This document shows positions 42,307-54,600 of a DNA stretch of 64,000 nucleotides, in pieces. The stretch is from Hofstenia miamia (Eukaryota; Xenacoelomorpha; Acoela). Made by a program: the position numbers and the translations under genes. Every line of letters begins with the position of its first letter. The stretch's first letter is position 1. The stretch is taken from assembly GCA_004352715.1 (NCBI GenBank), contig SCFE01000049.1, forward strand, positions 2,169,733-2,233,732. Direction: 5' to 3'. The notes under the pieces were generated by a model that did no database searches, had not been told where the DNA came from, and saw only the letters and a list, made by a program, of their open reading frames with translations.

Positions 42307-45294
42307 GGCTGGCGGAGGTGTTCCCAGAAGTGTGTGGTTTCTATTGAGTGTCGATCCTGTCATCTAGTATCTCTGCTTTATCTAAATAAGATTGGTGAAT
42401 TAGGTAGCTACAAAGGCTCCGGTATATTAAATAAGTTTAATGAACCACATATTTATAGTAAAGGAGAGAAATTGGAAAAGTTTCAACCTCACGTTATGTT
42501 TAACCTAAGAAAAGTAATAGTTTTCTCTAAGTATGGCCATCACAGCGAGTTGGCAGGATTCTACACTAATTTCTTTTGTTTTGCAGGTTTAATTGTTGGA
42601 GTATGCTACAATTATACAAAGAATATGCATAAGTATTAGTTTGTGCATTATTTTCTTAGTCAAGAGGTTACTAATCTAACCTATTTTGTTTCTTGTTTTT
42701 TAACTAATAAGATTAAGGTAATTTTCAGTAATGAACATATATTTTTTCTTGGAGAAGTTATCATAGTGTAAAAACTTAGTAACTTTAGTTTTTTCCTGGC
42801 CATATCTTTTTATTAAAAAGACAGTGAAATTTTCACTGGAAACAACTATAATATATGAATTAGAATTTCAATACAATAAAGTTTTTTATTTAAGTCTATT
42901 GTAGAACTTAGGACTATAGCATAATTTTTTTCCAATAATTCCTGTAATACATTATTAATTTCAAAATTATATATATTTAGATTAATGCAACAGCCACCAT
43001 CATTACTGCATGTTCCATTCTGAATGTGATTGTTTCTACAAAAATTATAATGGTGAATGTGAAAAACAATAAATTTTTTAAGCACTTGGATATATTCCTA
43101 CATCATATTGGAAAATTTCTTTGTTTGAACTTCAAAAGTGGACAAACATTTACATCTCCTAAAACATTCCAAAGCAATGAATTGCCTGATGTAAATATAA
43201 GTGATTCTACATTGGATACTAATCAAAATTGCATGGTAAGTAGTTTTGTGAGCTTAATCAAGGTTTAAACTGAAACTACAAAATAATTGCATAACAAATT
43301 TCTATTCTGTTATTCTAATAAGCATGCATCTATTTTAAAAATTTAGAAACAAGTATGATTGAAAATTCAGAAAAGCTTAAACTCAAACATATTAAAAGAA
43401 AAGTCTATATTCTTTGTTTTTGTTCATATTTATCACTTTCTTATACACTATTTGAAAATTTTGTACTGTTTAAAACAAGGAATATTTATTGTACTAGGTT
43501 AATAATGAACTCACTAGTTATTAACTACTAAGCTATGAACAACTTTACAACTCACACTTCTGAAAATGCAATTGTCAGTGTCAACTCATTATAGTGTAGA
43601 AATGTGTTCATATTTTCAATTTCAGTAAATAATTTACACATTCAAATACACAATAGCTTGGATAAATATTGCATTGGATACCTAAAATTTTATATAAAAT
43701 TAATATTTTATACAAGAACAGGAGAAAAAGACCTTTGGTAGTTGCTTAAATGCTCTTAGATGTGGCTACCACCAAGTGACAATACTTGACATCCTTTAGT
43801 CTCTAGCTTCCTAATTTTAAGAAGGACAAATTTGTCAAAATCATGTAGCTTTTATAGAAATTTTAAAAATTTTGTTCCAAGTAGTTCTATGTTTTGGGGA
43901 ATGTTAATACCAAAAAATAATATTAACTTATCCAAAAAATCAATTATTCATTATAGTAATGTTTATTTGTAATTCCTTTATAAATCACAGTTGCAACATT
44001 TTTAATATCCAGTGATATTTGTAATGCAAGAAATAAGAACATAGGAAATCAGAATTTATTTGACTATTTGTAAATATGAAGTTGTAGCTTAAGGAAGTTT
44101 TCAATAATAGTGTGGCATAATCTGTTGAAAAGTAACAAAGAAAAGAAAGAAACAAAGACTAATAATAAACTGTAATTTATTATATATTCCTTTTTTAAGA
44201 TCAACCATATTATCCTTTATGAATATTTTTAAATTTAAATGCAGTTACAACATACTGCTTACCACAAAGAGTTTTGCAAAAAGAGTATTATGAACTCACT
44301 ACAGCTAATTAATAGTGACATTTCATAAAATCAGCAGACAAGAGAAAATTGTAAGCAAAGTGAAATCAATGACAAGTACATTTCAGATGATTAATTGTTT
44401 GTGAAGATTTTGTATAAATATAGTGTAAGCAATTAAGAAAGTGATAAATTAAGGTTCACTGGAATTATCTTTTACTTCATATCAGGCTTGATTAGTAATG
44501 ATAATGGAAAGCTAATACATTCAAGCACATGAGTAATTCTCAAGTGGTTCCTGCATTCATTAAAAGAACATTCAGAGCCACTAAGCAATCAGCTATTCAT
44601 AAAAGGCAGCTGGTAGCTTGAACCCAAAGTGTGCTCTTATTTTTGGTGTAGGAATAGGGATTTTTCATCACTTAGTTTTCTTACTGATTTGATCACATGA
44701 AAAAAAAATTTTAACAAACAGCTGGAGAGGTACCCTTAGGCTAACTCTTTATTTTAGATCCAAATTCTGGTATCATAATAAACCTCATTATACATATCAG
44801 GCGCCTACAAGGTGCAACATTTATTATGTGTGTGATTTGATTATTAATTTAATGACTGACTTAACCATTGACCCAATTATCATTCTATTTTTTGCCAATA
44901 GCAATGATTGATCACATGTATCTAGTGGTAGTGTTATGTATTAGTATAAATATAGGATTATTTATATGTGAGTAAGATAACAGGCTAATGCAGTCAGGTG
45001 CACACATTCCATATTTATTTCTCTAATGATTCATAACAAGAGCAATCAATGCACTAAATTAATTAAGAACACACATTAAGCACTGAGAGTAGTTTATTAC
45101 ACTGAGAGGTGTGGTAAGTCATAATCATCTCTACAGTTACTGGAAATCATTACCAACTAGCTCTTCTCATCCTTTATTGCATGGTACTGCTTTGGGTTTT
45201 GGCTCTGTGAATTAGGTGCTGCTGATCTAATGAAGATTTAATTAGTTTTGATTAATGTTAGTTATCAGATAAAGTCAATTAAATCACAAACAAA
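42307..45294. other. Non-element AT-rich DNA, possibly host intergenic or intronic
   Basis: No convincing gene. A 101-codon plus frame over 42334-42639 and an 80-codon frame over 43026-43268 are unassigned. Around 42586 there is a good splice-acceptor-like tract (TTCTTTTGTTTTGCAG) and at 43236 a donor-like GTAAGTAG, so exons of a host gene are conceivable but not supported by any homology. The part from about 44560 to 45230 has scattered matches to the family-1 LTR. Confidence 0.4.
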
Positions 45295-46436
45295 TGTAGC
45301 ATCATCCACATAAAATCTCAAATAAGCTGCAAAAACATTGAGGAGAAGGGATTAAGATTGAAGAAAAGATGATTAAAATTATTTTAATCAAATCAATTAG
45401 AATTATTTAAGATTTATTTGTATTATGCAACTAAGAAACAACATGTGTCAAAAAAGAGATATTTGTAACTGTTGATAAAAATACTTTTTGACTAAATGAA
45501 GGGGCAAAAGTTGCTTCCATTATTTTTAGCCGCCATCTTGGCAGAAGTTTAAATTTGAATCAACAAGTACTTTTTCTGGATTTGCTATAAATAGATTAAA
45601 AAACCTTGTAAGCAGTTGATAAAGAATTTTACTTGGAATTCTTATTTTGTTTCTACTTTGATGGTTTGATTATTTAATATGATGTCAAGCTAATCAAGCA
45701 GGGTTTAGTAGTGGTCTGGATCCATCACAGGGAACGATTCTAGGGTCTCTGTGCCAGATCACGAAAGTGCACATAAGTTAGGTATAGGGGTTTTCTCTCT
45801 ATTAGCCGACTAGCATTTCATTACTACATGTATTAAATTAATTGATTGTCAGCAAATGGTTGGATTACCAAAACTTAGGAAATATATTAATACTATTTTA
45901 GATCCAAATTAATGACCCATAAATGATGATAAAGTGACGTACATGTAGTAAATTATAAATGTAGGTTAGGAAGTTGTTCAAACAAGATATATTTAAATAA
46001 GCCAATATATTTTGGTAATGGCTACATGTAATATTTAATAAACAACTAGTAACAAGTTAGGTTGCGAATAGATGAAACACTTTTACAAAATAGAGTTTAA
46101 GTCAAGTTGTGCCATGCCTTGAGTATACACTGAGCTAGGATAGGGTACACATAAACTTTATCAATTGAGCTGAGAAGTGGCACTCAATCAACAGATGGAA
46201 TGGTGAAACTGGATGTGGAGATCTGCTTTAGGCAGATGCCCATTAGAGATCATTGGATGAATTACTGCATGGCTTCATCACCTAAATAGTGAATGGTTAA
46301 TTTTAGATTATACAGGTTAACAGAAGCAACAAGTCAAGCAGTACATAACAAGTAAATCCTTACCTGCAATAACATGACTAAAGTTATACAGTAACAGTAG
46401 ATAAACAGTGATAATGCCTGGTAGAGGATATTACAC
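45295..46436 (+). mobile_element. Solo family-1 LTR with 4-bp target duplication (LTR8)
   Basis: Runs from TGTAGCATCATCC to GGTAGAGGATATTACA (1142 bp) with CAAA at 45291-45294 and again at 46437-46440. No primer site, gag or polypurine tract adjoins it, so the internal region was lost by LTR-LTR recombination. TATA box at 45586-45593. Confidence 0.92.
45586..45593 (+). promoter_or_regulatory. TATA box of LTR8
   Basis: TATAAATA within TTTGCTATAAATAGATT, conserved in place with the other family-1 LTRs. Confidence 0.55.
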
Positions 46437-46764
46437 AAACATCAATGAGGATAGCAGGTAAATGGAATCAGCTCACATTCCTAGAAATACCTAATTTAGC
46501 AATGATATCACATTGCTTGCTTTCATGTCTAGAGCCTGGTACAAATTCTACAATAGAATTAAGCACTAACTTGCAAACATATTTAAATTTTAACTTTGTC
46601 ATCTACACACTAATACCTGCATGCTTCTCAACATAGCTTCTATTTTAAAAAAAACATGATTCATACAGCATAAATATAGAAAATAATTAGATGATGGTGC
46701 TATTTGTATTTATTGCATAATTTCTCTGACATTAAGACATTATGGTTTAGCTTTAAAATACTAT
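46437..46764. other. Non-coding DNA between solo LTR and MITE
   Basis: No feature seen apart from a 63-codon frame without recognisable content. Confidence 0.4.
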
Positions 46765-47146
46765 CCCCAATAGCAAAGCCACATGGCATTTTCATGGAAT
46801 TACGTCACAATTTTTCTTAGAATTTATGTCACATTTTGGTAAATATGGTTCCTTTGTGCCACATAACTAAATCATGAAAATGCCACCAAAATGCCACTTG
46901 GCACAATAATGAAAATGCCACCAAAATGCTACATGGCAAAAAAAATGCTACCAAAATGTCATGTGGCAACACATGTTGGTAGTTCCCTTTGATGATATAC
47001 TTGGTGGCATTTTATCACAAGTTTGCCATGTAATTTAAGTAATGACTTTGACAAATTCAAATTATGTTCCAATGCCTTATAATTTACCCAACTTTGCCAC
47101 CAAAAAATGTAAACTACTGAAATTGCTATGTGGATTGTTATTGGTG
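46765..47146. mobile_element. MITE-like element with terminal inverted repeats
   Basis: The left end CCCCAATAGCAAAGCCACAT (46765 on, continuing GGCATTTTC) pairs with the right end, whose reverse complement from 47146 reads CACCAATAACAATCCACATA and continues GCAATTTC. Inside, a GAAAATGCCACCAAAATGCY unit is repeated three times (46876-46970) and TGCCA/TGGCA palindromes recur. It has no ORF. The right third is shared with 1984-2100. Length is about 382 bp; no clear target duplication is left (flanks ACTAT and ATTTCTAT). Confidence 0.65.
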
Positions 47147-47599
47147 ATTTCTATTAGGGTTAACTGATCACAAAGTTTTTTCATAATATATTACTTAATT
47201 GCATCTTTTTTGTTTCAAATAAAGAATGCAATTTTACAAGAAATTAAAGTTAGATTTTTTAGATATTTCAATATGCATAAAAAATAATCTTTGACTTTTA
47301 TGCATCTCAATGAGTATTAAAGATTAATTAAATTGTGTTGAATTAGTGATCTTCACATTGATAATCCTGCATTTCATGAATATAATTATTCTTTTCTGCT
47401 TATGATTGGATGTCATTAGCAATGCTTGAGGCAATAAATTTTCACATGAATTACTTGCTGCTGAATTCATGTACATCTTCAAAGTAGATCAATGAAATTA
47501 TAAGCAGGTTATATAGCTAGTATGATTTCTCAGTCAGTATGTGAGATAGAAGACCAAATTTAAATATTCTTTCTTAGATTGAAATTATGTATAGCTTAT
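47147..47599. other. Non-coding AT-rich DNA
   Basis: Nothing recognisable up to the truncated LTR of element A. Confidence 0.4.
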
Positions 47600-47766
47600 T
47601 GTAGCATCATCAAAAAAAATAAAACAGAAATAAGCTGCAAAACGTTGCAGAAGAACTAAGATTGAAAAAGAAGCGATTTAAAAATATTATAATTAAATCA
47701 AGTGTGATTATTTCAGTTTGATTTTGTATATTGCAACCAAGAAAATAACCTATAATCGACCGATAA
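47600..47766 (+). mobile_element. Truncated LTR at the 5' side of element A (LTR9)
   Basis: 47600-47747 is the first 145-150 bases of a family-1 LTR (TGTAGCATCATC ... TTGCAACCAAGAA). It is followed at 47748-47766 by ACCTATAATCGACCGATAA, an LTR-internal segment normally about 450 bases further on, and then directly by protease coding sequence at 47768. The rest of the LTR, the primer site and gag are missing. The left flank (GCTTAT) does not match the ATCA right flank of LTR10, so this end and the 3' end are not a normal insertion pair. Confidence 0.8.
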
Positions 47767-47767
47767 C

Positions 47768-48061
47768 AAAAGATCTCAGATAAGAATATACGGAAAATAC
47801 ATTAGAACCAACATCAGACTCATTTGGAAGGCAATGGAAGATGATGATGGAGCAAGTAATTTGCATGGTCAATTCAAGGACTTGCAAAGGAAAGCGGATA
47901 GTACTCCACATGGCCGACTTGAGGGCAAGTGGACGAACACCATCAAAGTCGCAAGTACTCCCAAAAGCCGACTCAAGGGCGTTGGGATGAAAGCAGAAGA
48001 GGAAGATACACACAGGATACCCGAGATAAATGATGAGGATTATCAATATCTAGAAGAATGA
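47768..48061 (+). pseudogene. pol: Protease C-terminus and PR-RT spacer, element A
   Basis: Enters the protease at KRSQIRIYGKYIRTN (as in J at 40598) and continues through the repeat spacer (QFKDLQRKADSTPH, GRLEGKWTNTIKVASTPK, SRLKGVG) to EDTHRIPEINDEDYQYLEE and an in-frame TGA at 48059-48061. The catalytic half is deleted. Confidence 0.85.
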
Positions 48062-48067
48062 GACATC

Positions 48068-49470
48068 ATGCAACTAAGGACACTTCTAGAAAAGCATAAA
48101 CGTATATTCAACTACGGAGAGATAAGTGTTGGTCAGGCAGTAGGCGAAAAACACAAAATTGTCTCAACAACAGACAAACTGATCAAATTACCAGTCAGAA
48201 GAGTACCCAAGCAGCTGAAGGAAGAATACAATTGGATACTAGAAGAACTAATTAACAATAAAATCATCTGGCCGAGTGAAAGCCCTTATGCAGCACCAAC
48301 TGTGTTCATAAAGCAGGGAAATAAGTACCAACTATGCATTGATTTCCATAAACTCAACGAGGTGACAAAGAAGGATTTGTACCCATTACTGTGAATAGAG
48401 GACATGCTCTACAAAGCCAGCAAACATAAATATTTTACAACTTTGGATTTATGTAAGGCTTACTGGCAAGTGAAAATGGAGGAAGAGGACATAGAGAAGA
48501 CAGCATTCATAACCCCATATGGGCTGTACGAATGGATATATATGGCGTTCAGACTTTGCAACACACCAGCAATGTTTCAGAGATACATAACAAAGGTACT
48601 TAAAAACAAGACACATAGAATGGAAGAGGGAGTCGACGCCTATATAGATGACATCATAGTCACAAGAACACAGTCCAAGAACACCTGGAAAAATTGGAAA
48701 GGACACTAACAATTTTAGAAAACGCAGGACTCGGAATCAATGGAAATAAGTGTGATATCCTGAAAGAAAAAATAGTGTTCCTCAGATGGACGATAGAAAA
48801 AGGGAGGATATGCATGAAGTACAATGCCAGAGAGATGATCTGGAAAATAGAAAAACCAAATAATAAAAAAGATATATAGAGAATCATGGGATTCTTCAAT
48901 TACTACAGAACCTTTATTCCAAATATAGCTGGAAAAACGGCGAAGATGACCTGATTGATGAGGAAGGCAGCTCCATTTGTATGGACATGGCAAGAACAAG
49001 AAGAACTTGATAACATCAAAGAAGAACTCGCGAAATAAATTTCCCTCAACACACCTGATTACAATGAGAAATTCATACTAGATTGCGACGCAAGTAAGGT
49101 GGCAATTGGAGCAACATTGGGCCAAATAAGAAACAGAAAAGAAGTACCCATCCAGTTCTTCAGCCGCAAGCTAAGGGCTAGCAAAGAGAACTATGGCTCC
49201 ACCAATGTAGAATTGCTCACACTGATTGAAAGCATCAAGAAATTTCTACATTTCCTCATAGGAAGAGAGTTTAGAGTATGAACAGATAACAGCAGTCTGG
49301 CCTGGCTGAAGAAGTTTTCAGGAGATAAGTCCGGAATAGTGTCCTGGTGGATTGAGTACCTAAACGAATTCACATTTACGATTGAACATAGAAAAGGCGC
49401 ATTACACAACAATGCGGATTTCTGGACATCACTCCCAGAGTACCAAAGAGATGCAACAAAAACAGATGGA
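48068..49470 (+). pseudogene. pol: Reverse transcriptase-RNase H of element A
   Basis: RT: LCIDFHKLNEVTKKD, FTTLDLCKAYWQVKMEEED, FITPYGLYEWIYMAFRLCNT, AYIDDIIVT (YIDD), NAGLGINGNKCDILKEKIVF, IMGFFNYYRTFIPNI; RNase H: ILDCDASKVAIGATLGQ, QFFSRKLRASKENYGSTNVE, TDNSSLAWLKKF, HRKGALHNNADFW. Disrupting changes: TGA for Trp after PLL near 48392, a frameshift after the YIDD block near 48690, TAG before RIMGFF near 48877, further stops near 48950 and 49036, and TGA before TDNSS near 49279. Catalytic residues are kept; the element was probably active not long ago. Confidence 0.92.
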
Positions 49471-49479
49471 GAGAAGAAG

Positions 49480-51081
49480 CAATTTCAGTTCCTGCCACAC
49501 ACTGATTACGAGGGGCTGCCAGAGATAAATGTGGATAAGAAGGGTCAAGCAGTACTACCTATACTTATAAGAGAGGAAATAACAGAACAAGAGATAGTGG
49601 ACAAACAAAAAGACGATATAGTCTTAAGCGAGAATATAAAAAAGATTAAAGAACCTCAAACAATATTATCTAAAATAACAGCAGGATACTATGAACGTTA
49701 CAAGTGGAAGATCAACAAGAATGGGCTGCTATATGTTGAAGCTGGAAACAATGGAATTGCGATACCTGATTACTTTAAGAGAGAATTAATACAGAAAATC
49801 CACAAGAAGGGTCACTTAGGAATAACACAGATGGAGAAAACGTTCAACACACAGTTCATAACAACAGCCATCAGGAAAGTCGTGGAAGACATCATTAACA
49901 AATGCATGACATGCCTCCTAAACAACAAACAGCACTTCCTGACACAATGAGCACCACTAGAGAAAATCATTGCGACGCAACCAAATGAAATAGTTCATAT
50001 AGATTTGGAGATGCTATCGAAGGACGCCAAAGGTTATCAGTACCTACTAGTAATGGTGGACAACTTTACCAAATATGCGAGAATGGTCCTGATGTGAAAC
50101 ACCACAGCAGAAACCACAGCTGAGCTAGTCTTAAAAGAATGGATATTGATATTGGGACAATGGAAACGATCATAATAGATAAAAGACCTCAGTTCAAAAG
50201 TGGACTCTTCCAAGAGATGGCAAAGCTATTGGAAATCACAAGTGAACAGACAACTGCCTATCACCCTCAGGCCAATGGAGCAGTAGAGTGACTTAACCGA
50301 ACATTGATCAAGCTAATTTTGGGTAGCAACAACATGAATAGGAGGAAATAAATGGAGAGAGGTTATCGAAATGATCGAATATTATTACAATACCTCAGTA
50401 CATGCAACGACTGGAGTATCGCCATTCAAAGCCATGTTTGGAAGAGAGGCAGCAACCCCGCTCTCAATGCAGTATACCAATTACAGCGGGAAATTGGACA
50501 ACTCATACATACAACAATTAAGAAACCAGATCACAGGAATTCATGAAACGATGTGTCACAATATAAAGAAGTCAGCAGTGAGACAACAATGCAAATATAA
50601 TAAAAAAATTTATGGTCATGCACATAAGGTAGGTGATAAGGTATACGCGTTCACACCGATTAAACTTGTCGACACAAACCAAGTCTGGAAGTTGAAAACA
50701 GTATGGTCCAGCCCCCACATGATAACACAAACACTACCGAACAATGAATACATGCTAGACAACAATAGACTTTTACATTTTCAAAACCTGAAGAGAGCAA
50801 CAGCAGACGTTGAGGAAATGAAGATAGATGACAATGCTGAATTTAAAATATGCTGAATTAACGGCAACGAGATTATATACAATATGTATGATTTAGATAG
50901 TGTACATGAAGAAGAATTCAATGATGAATACACAGCGGAGATCAGAGATGATGACCAGAGCCAAAGAGTACTGCCTCAGAGGGCAGTGAGAAATAAACCT
51001 ATATATGACCCTGAGATATGGGATATAAATTTATTAACTGCATTTAGGAAATTAGAAGGAAATGATGCACCCACCAATTAA
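49480..51081 (+). pseudogene. pol: Integrase of element A
   Basis: Connector FLPHTDYEGLPEINVDKKGQ; zinc-binding HKKGH ... CMTC followed by a TGA at 49948-49950; core with IVHIDLEMLSKD (first Asp), a frame change through the second-Asp region (about 50150-50240), then AYHPQANGAVE followed by a TGA; C-terminal domain KIYGHAHKVGDKVYAFTPIK, MLDNNRLLHFQNLKRATADV and an acidic tail with RVLPQRAVRNKPIYDPEIWD. The tail ends NDAPTN at 51079-51081. At least five stops or frame changes. No chromodomain is evident. Confidence 0.88.
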
Positions 51082-51167
51082 AAAGAGAGTGCACAGAGCC
51101 CAGCAGCCAGAGGAACTCTCAACAACAAACAGGAGAAGGAGAGTGTGAAAAAGTTCTCAAACTGGAA

Positions 51168-51534
51168 GTCGAATTGAGGGCAGAAGGGACGAGAATGTAG
51201 AGCCAATGAATAGACGATGTAGCGTGAGATGGCGTCCTAGTAGTCCTCAACGCCGATTCAAGTGCAGAGAGACCAACGGACAAAAAGCCTCTCCCACCAG
51301 GGATCTGCACCACTGATTCAAGGGCACGCAGAAAACTGGTGTGCAGCACAACTTTCCCTCCCAAAGTCCACAACACTGATTCAAGGGAGGTGAGACACGA
51401 GGAGTTCCAGGTGAAGGTGTAAGTGGAGGAAGAACCATGGAGATACGAAAGCAATTCAAGGCTGACGTTATCTCATCTGGAACCACAGCTGGTCAAGTGC
51501 CGATAGGAGTAACTGTGAGCTGATTCAAGGGCAA
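51168..51534 (+). repeat. Iterated CTGATTCAAGGGC motif in the IN-ORF3 spacer of element A
   Basis: Copies or near-copies start at about 51168 (GTCGAATTGAGGGC), 51253 (CCGATTCAAGTGC), 51313 (CTGATTCAAGGGC), 51376 (CTGATTCAAGGGA), about 51452 (GCAATTCAAGGC) and 51522 (CTGATTCAAGGGC). The first four are in one phase and encode a repeated D-S-R-A-like core every 20-29 residues. No ATG-started long gene covers the stretch. Confidence 0.75.
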
Positions 51535-51678
51535 AGCAGTAGAAAATATCAGCACAGATTCACAGCCTTTGGACTGTGAACTGAGAACCAGTAAACTACC
51601 ATTAAGGATGACCCAGCTACACGCCTCCTCAGAAACAACATCAGAGAGAACAGTTAGATAAAAAAAAGAGAAAAACGA

Positions 51679-54600
51679 ATGTCAAATATAGATGGGGAAA
51701 CCTTACATCCTTATTTCATGAGAACTTCAAAGATGTGCTATAATGCATTTGCAAAACTATCACTGGAAACAAAAACCCACATATGAAAAGTCATGAGAGT
51801 CGAAGGGAAATTCTTACCAATTGTGCTCAATGCCAATAACAGGCCAAAAGTGAATGTCATTATCAGTTATCCACAAGATATGAACAAAACAATAGAGAGG
51901 CCATACATGCGCAGTACAGTGCACGTTGTATTTGATGACGCATTTACACTGGACACAACACAAGCAATAATGGCATACAAAAACAAAATCACTGAGATAC
52001 TGGAAATAAACATGGATGCAGAAAACCTCACAATCATACATATATTGAAACAGAAAGAATACACAAAGACGTTAGAAAAGAAAGTGGATGACACAACAAG
52101 AATGGCAAGAGTACAAAATGTCAGAGTCATACTAATAATGATAACAACACATCACGAGATTCCCAAGCACTTAGAAAATGCATGCCATTTAGGTGAAAAT
52201 ATCTTCCCATGGGAGAAAACAAATAGGAACACAAAGATCCCAGAGCTAATATGTCTAGACTTACAGATAGATTATTGGGCACATATCTACTGAATCATGG
52301 TAGACCCATGCATCACAATCGATCTTTACAGACAAACAAAAATGATAGAGATGATGATGGACATAGACGGAATTTAAAAAGCAAACACATTGTTTATAAA
52401 GTGCAGCCTTATGCAATGACAGGATCATTTACAACAAATCCAAACAATTTGGAGGAATATGAAGTTGCAACAAAAAGTAGAGGAAGGCTGACCAGAGATA
52501 AAAATCAATGCACCATCACGAAAGTTCCACAAATCAGTAGAAATGACGCTGACAGAAGTAAACAGAGCCTACGAATTGAATACAAAAAAAGATTTTAAAC
52601 AATTGTTATTTGAAGAGAAGAATGCACCAGAAATACACTATAGAACTATGGCATGGATATTAGCCATATTTACAACAGAAGATGCGGAAATAAAACTCCC
52701 AATCTTGCGACAAACTCGTCACAAATTAACAAAATCAAAGAAATACGAAATTGCAATNGAATACACAAAGACGTTAGAAAAGAAAGTGGATGACACAACA
52801 AGAATGGCAAGAGTACAAAATGTCAGAGTCATACTAATAATGATAACAACACATCACGAGATTCCCAAGCACTTAGAAAATGCATGCCATTTAGGTGAAA
52901 ATATCTTCCCATGGGAGAAAACAAATAGGAACACAAAGATCCCAGAGCTAATATGTCTAGACTTACAGATAGATTATTGGGCACATATCTACTGAATCAT
53001 GGTAGACCCATGCATCACAATCAATCTTTACAGACAAACAAAAATGATAGAGATGATGATGGACATAGACGGAATTTAAAAAGCAAACACATTGTTTATA
53101 AAGTGCAGCCTTATGCAATGACAGGATCATTTACAACAAATCCAAACAATTTGGAGGAATATGAAGTTGCAACAAAAAGTAGAGGAAGGCTGACCAGAGA
53201 TAAAAATCAATGCACCATCATGAAAGTTCCACAAATCAGTAGAAATGACGCTGACAGAAGTAAACAGAGCCTACGAATTGAATACAAAAAAAGATTTTAA
53301 ACAATTGTTATTTGAAGAGAAGAATGCACCAGAAATANATGGAAAAAATACTGAGTAGAATAATAATGCAAGAAAATCTGTTGGGGAAGATGTCATCAAT
53401 AAGCATTGCAAATAAGATGGGGATATGCCCCAGCAAAATCATGATATTTGATGAGCCAATGAGGAAATACATGTGGGGAGCAACATCTGAGACATGGATG
53501 AAGCAACTCCAAAATCAGCCATGGCTCACAACAAAGAAAATTATTAAGAGGAAACTTGCAAGCACAGCTGAAATCCGAAAAATGCTAACACAGAAAAACG
53601 TGCAGAAAATACTAGACCATGAAATGAGACGCTATGAATGAGACAGTCTGTGGTGCACATTTACCAAGATCATTCAAAGCACCGAAATGATGAAAAGAGG
53701 AGGTATTACGGAACTGGTAGAAGTCTGTGAAATGGTTATGAAGTCTCAAGCAGAAATGTTAGAGGAGGAGCAACTATTAATATCGTTCAGATTACTACTA
53801 TCCCCCAAAACACCACAAACAATTGATAGAATAAACATAGAAAAGTGGGGAGAAATTAGTCCAGCTAAGACAATAGAATGGATAGACACAGACGACGAGT
53901 GTTTCCTGGTCAAAATTAAGATTACAAAAGAATCAAAAGATATAAAAGAGAAACTTCCAGTGCATTAGAGAACAACAAACAGTAGCAACAATGAAACTTA
54001 TGTTCACCAAAGCATTCACTTGAACAGAACTGGAAGAATTATTGAGACCATATAATCAACTGGCTATAGACGTTGAATGTATCTCTTCAAGAGTGGAAAT
54101 TAAAGAAGAACTATGATTAAAACTAAGTCAAAGGGGACTCACACAAGCATTCTGGGATACTATTCCCATAGCAAAAATGAATTACCCCACTACCATACGT
54201 CTAGCCACAGCATCAACAACAGAAGGCTCGTACTGGCACATAGAACGAGAAATAGAAATGAAACTCCTGATCTGCACACTGCCAGAGACTATCACAATAC
54301 CAATGGTCCTCCCATGTTGGAGATTACTGAAAGATGTTAAGGTTGTGAAGATATTTCTACATGAGTATAAGTCATATGTAAACACTGAAAGAAAAGCAAA
54401 AGCTATAATTGAAAGAGATGACTACAAGAAATCAAAAGTGATATTGCTGCAGAACGACAACAAAGAACGGGTCTACATCAAAGGCATGATAAAGCCAGAC
54501 CAGCTTTACACACATGGGAAACCAATAAATGTACAACTGCAAGATCTGAGAAACGAAATCAAAGAGCAGAACCCAAGAGCTATAATGTTATTCTCTGGAG

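Noticed and set aside
51119-51454. Antisense open frames with repeated A-L-E-S-A over the spacers (also 60953-61390 and 40518-40880)
   Set aside because: They are the reverse complement of the CTGATTCAAGGGC motif array; no start context or independent conservation supports antisense genes.
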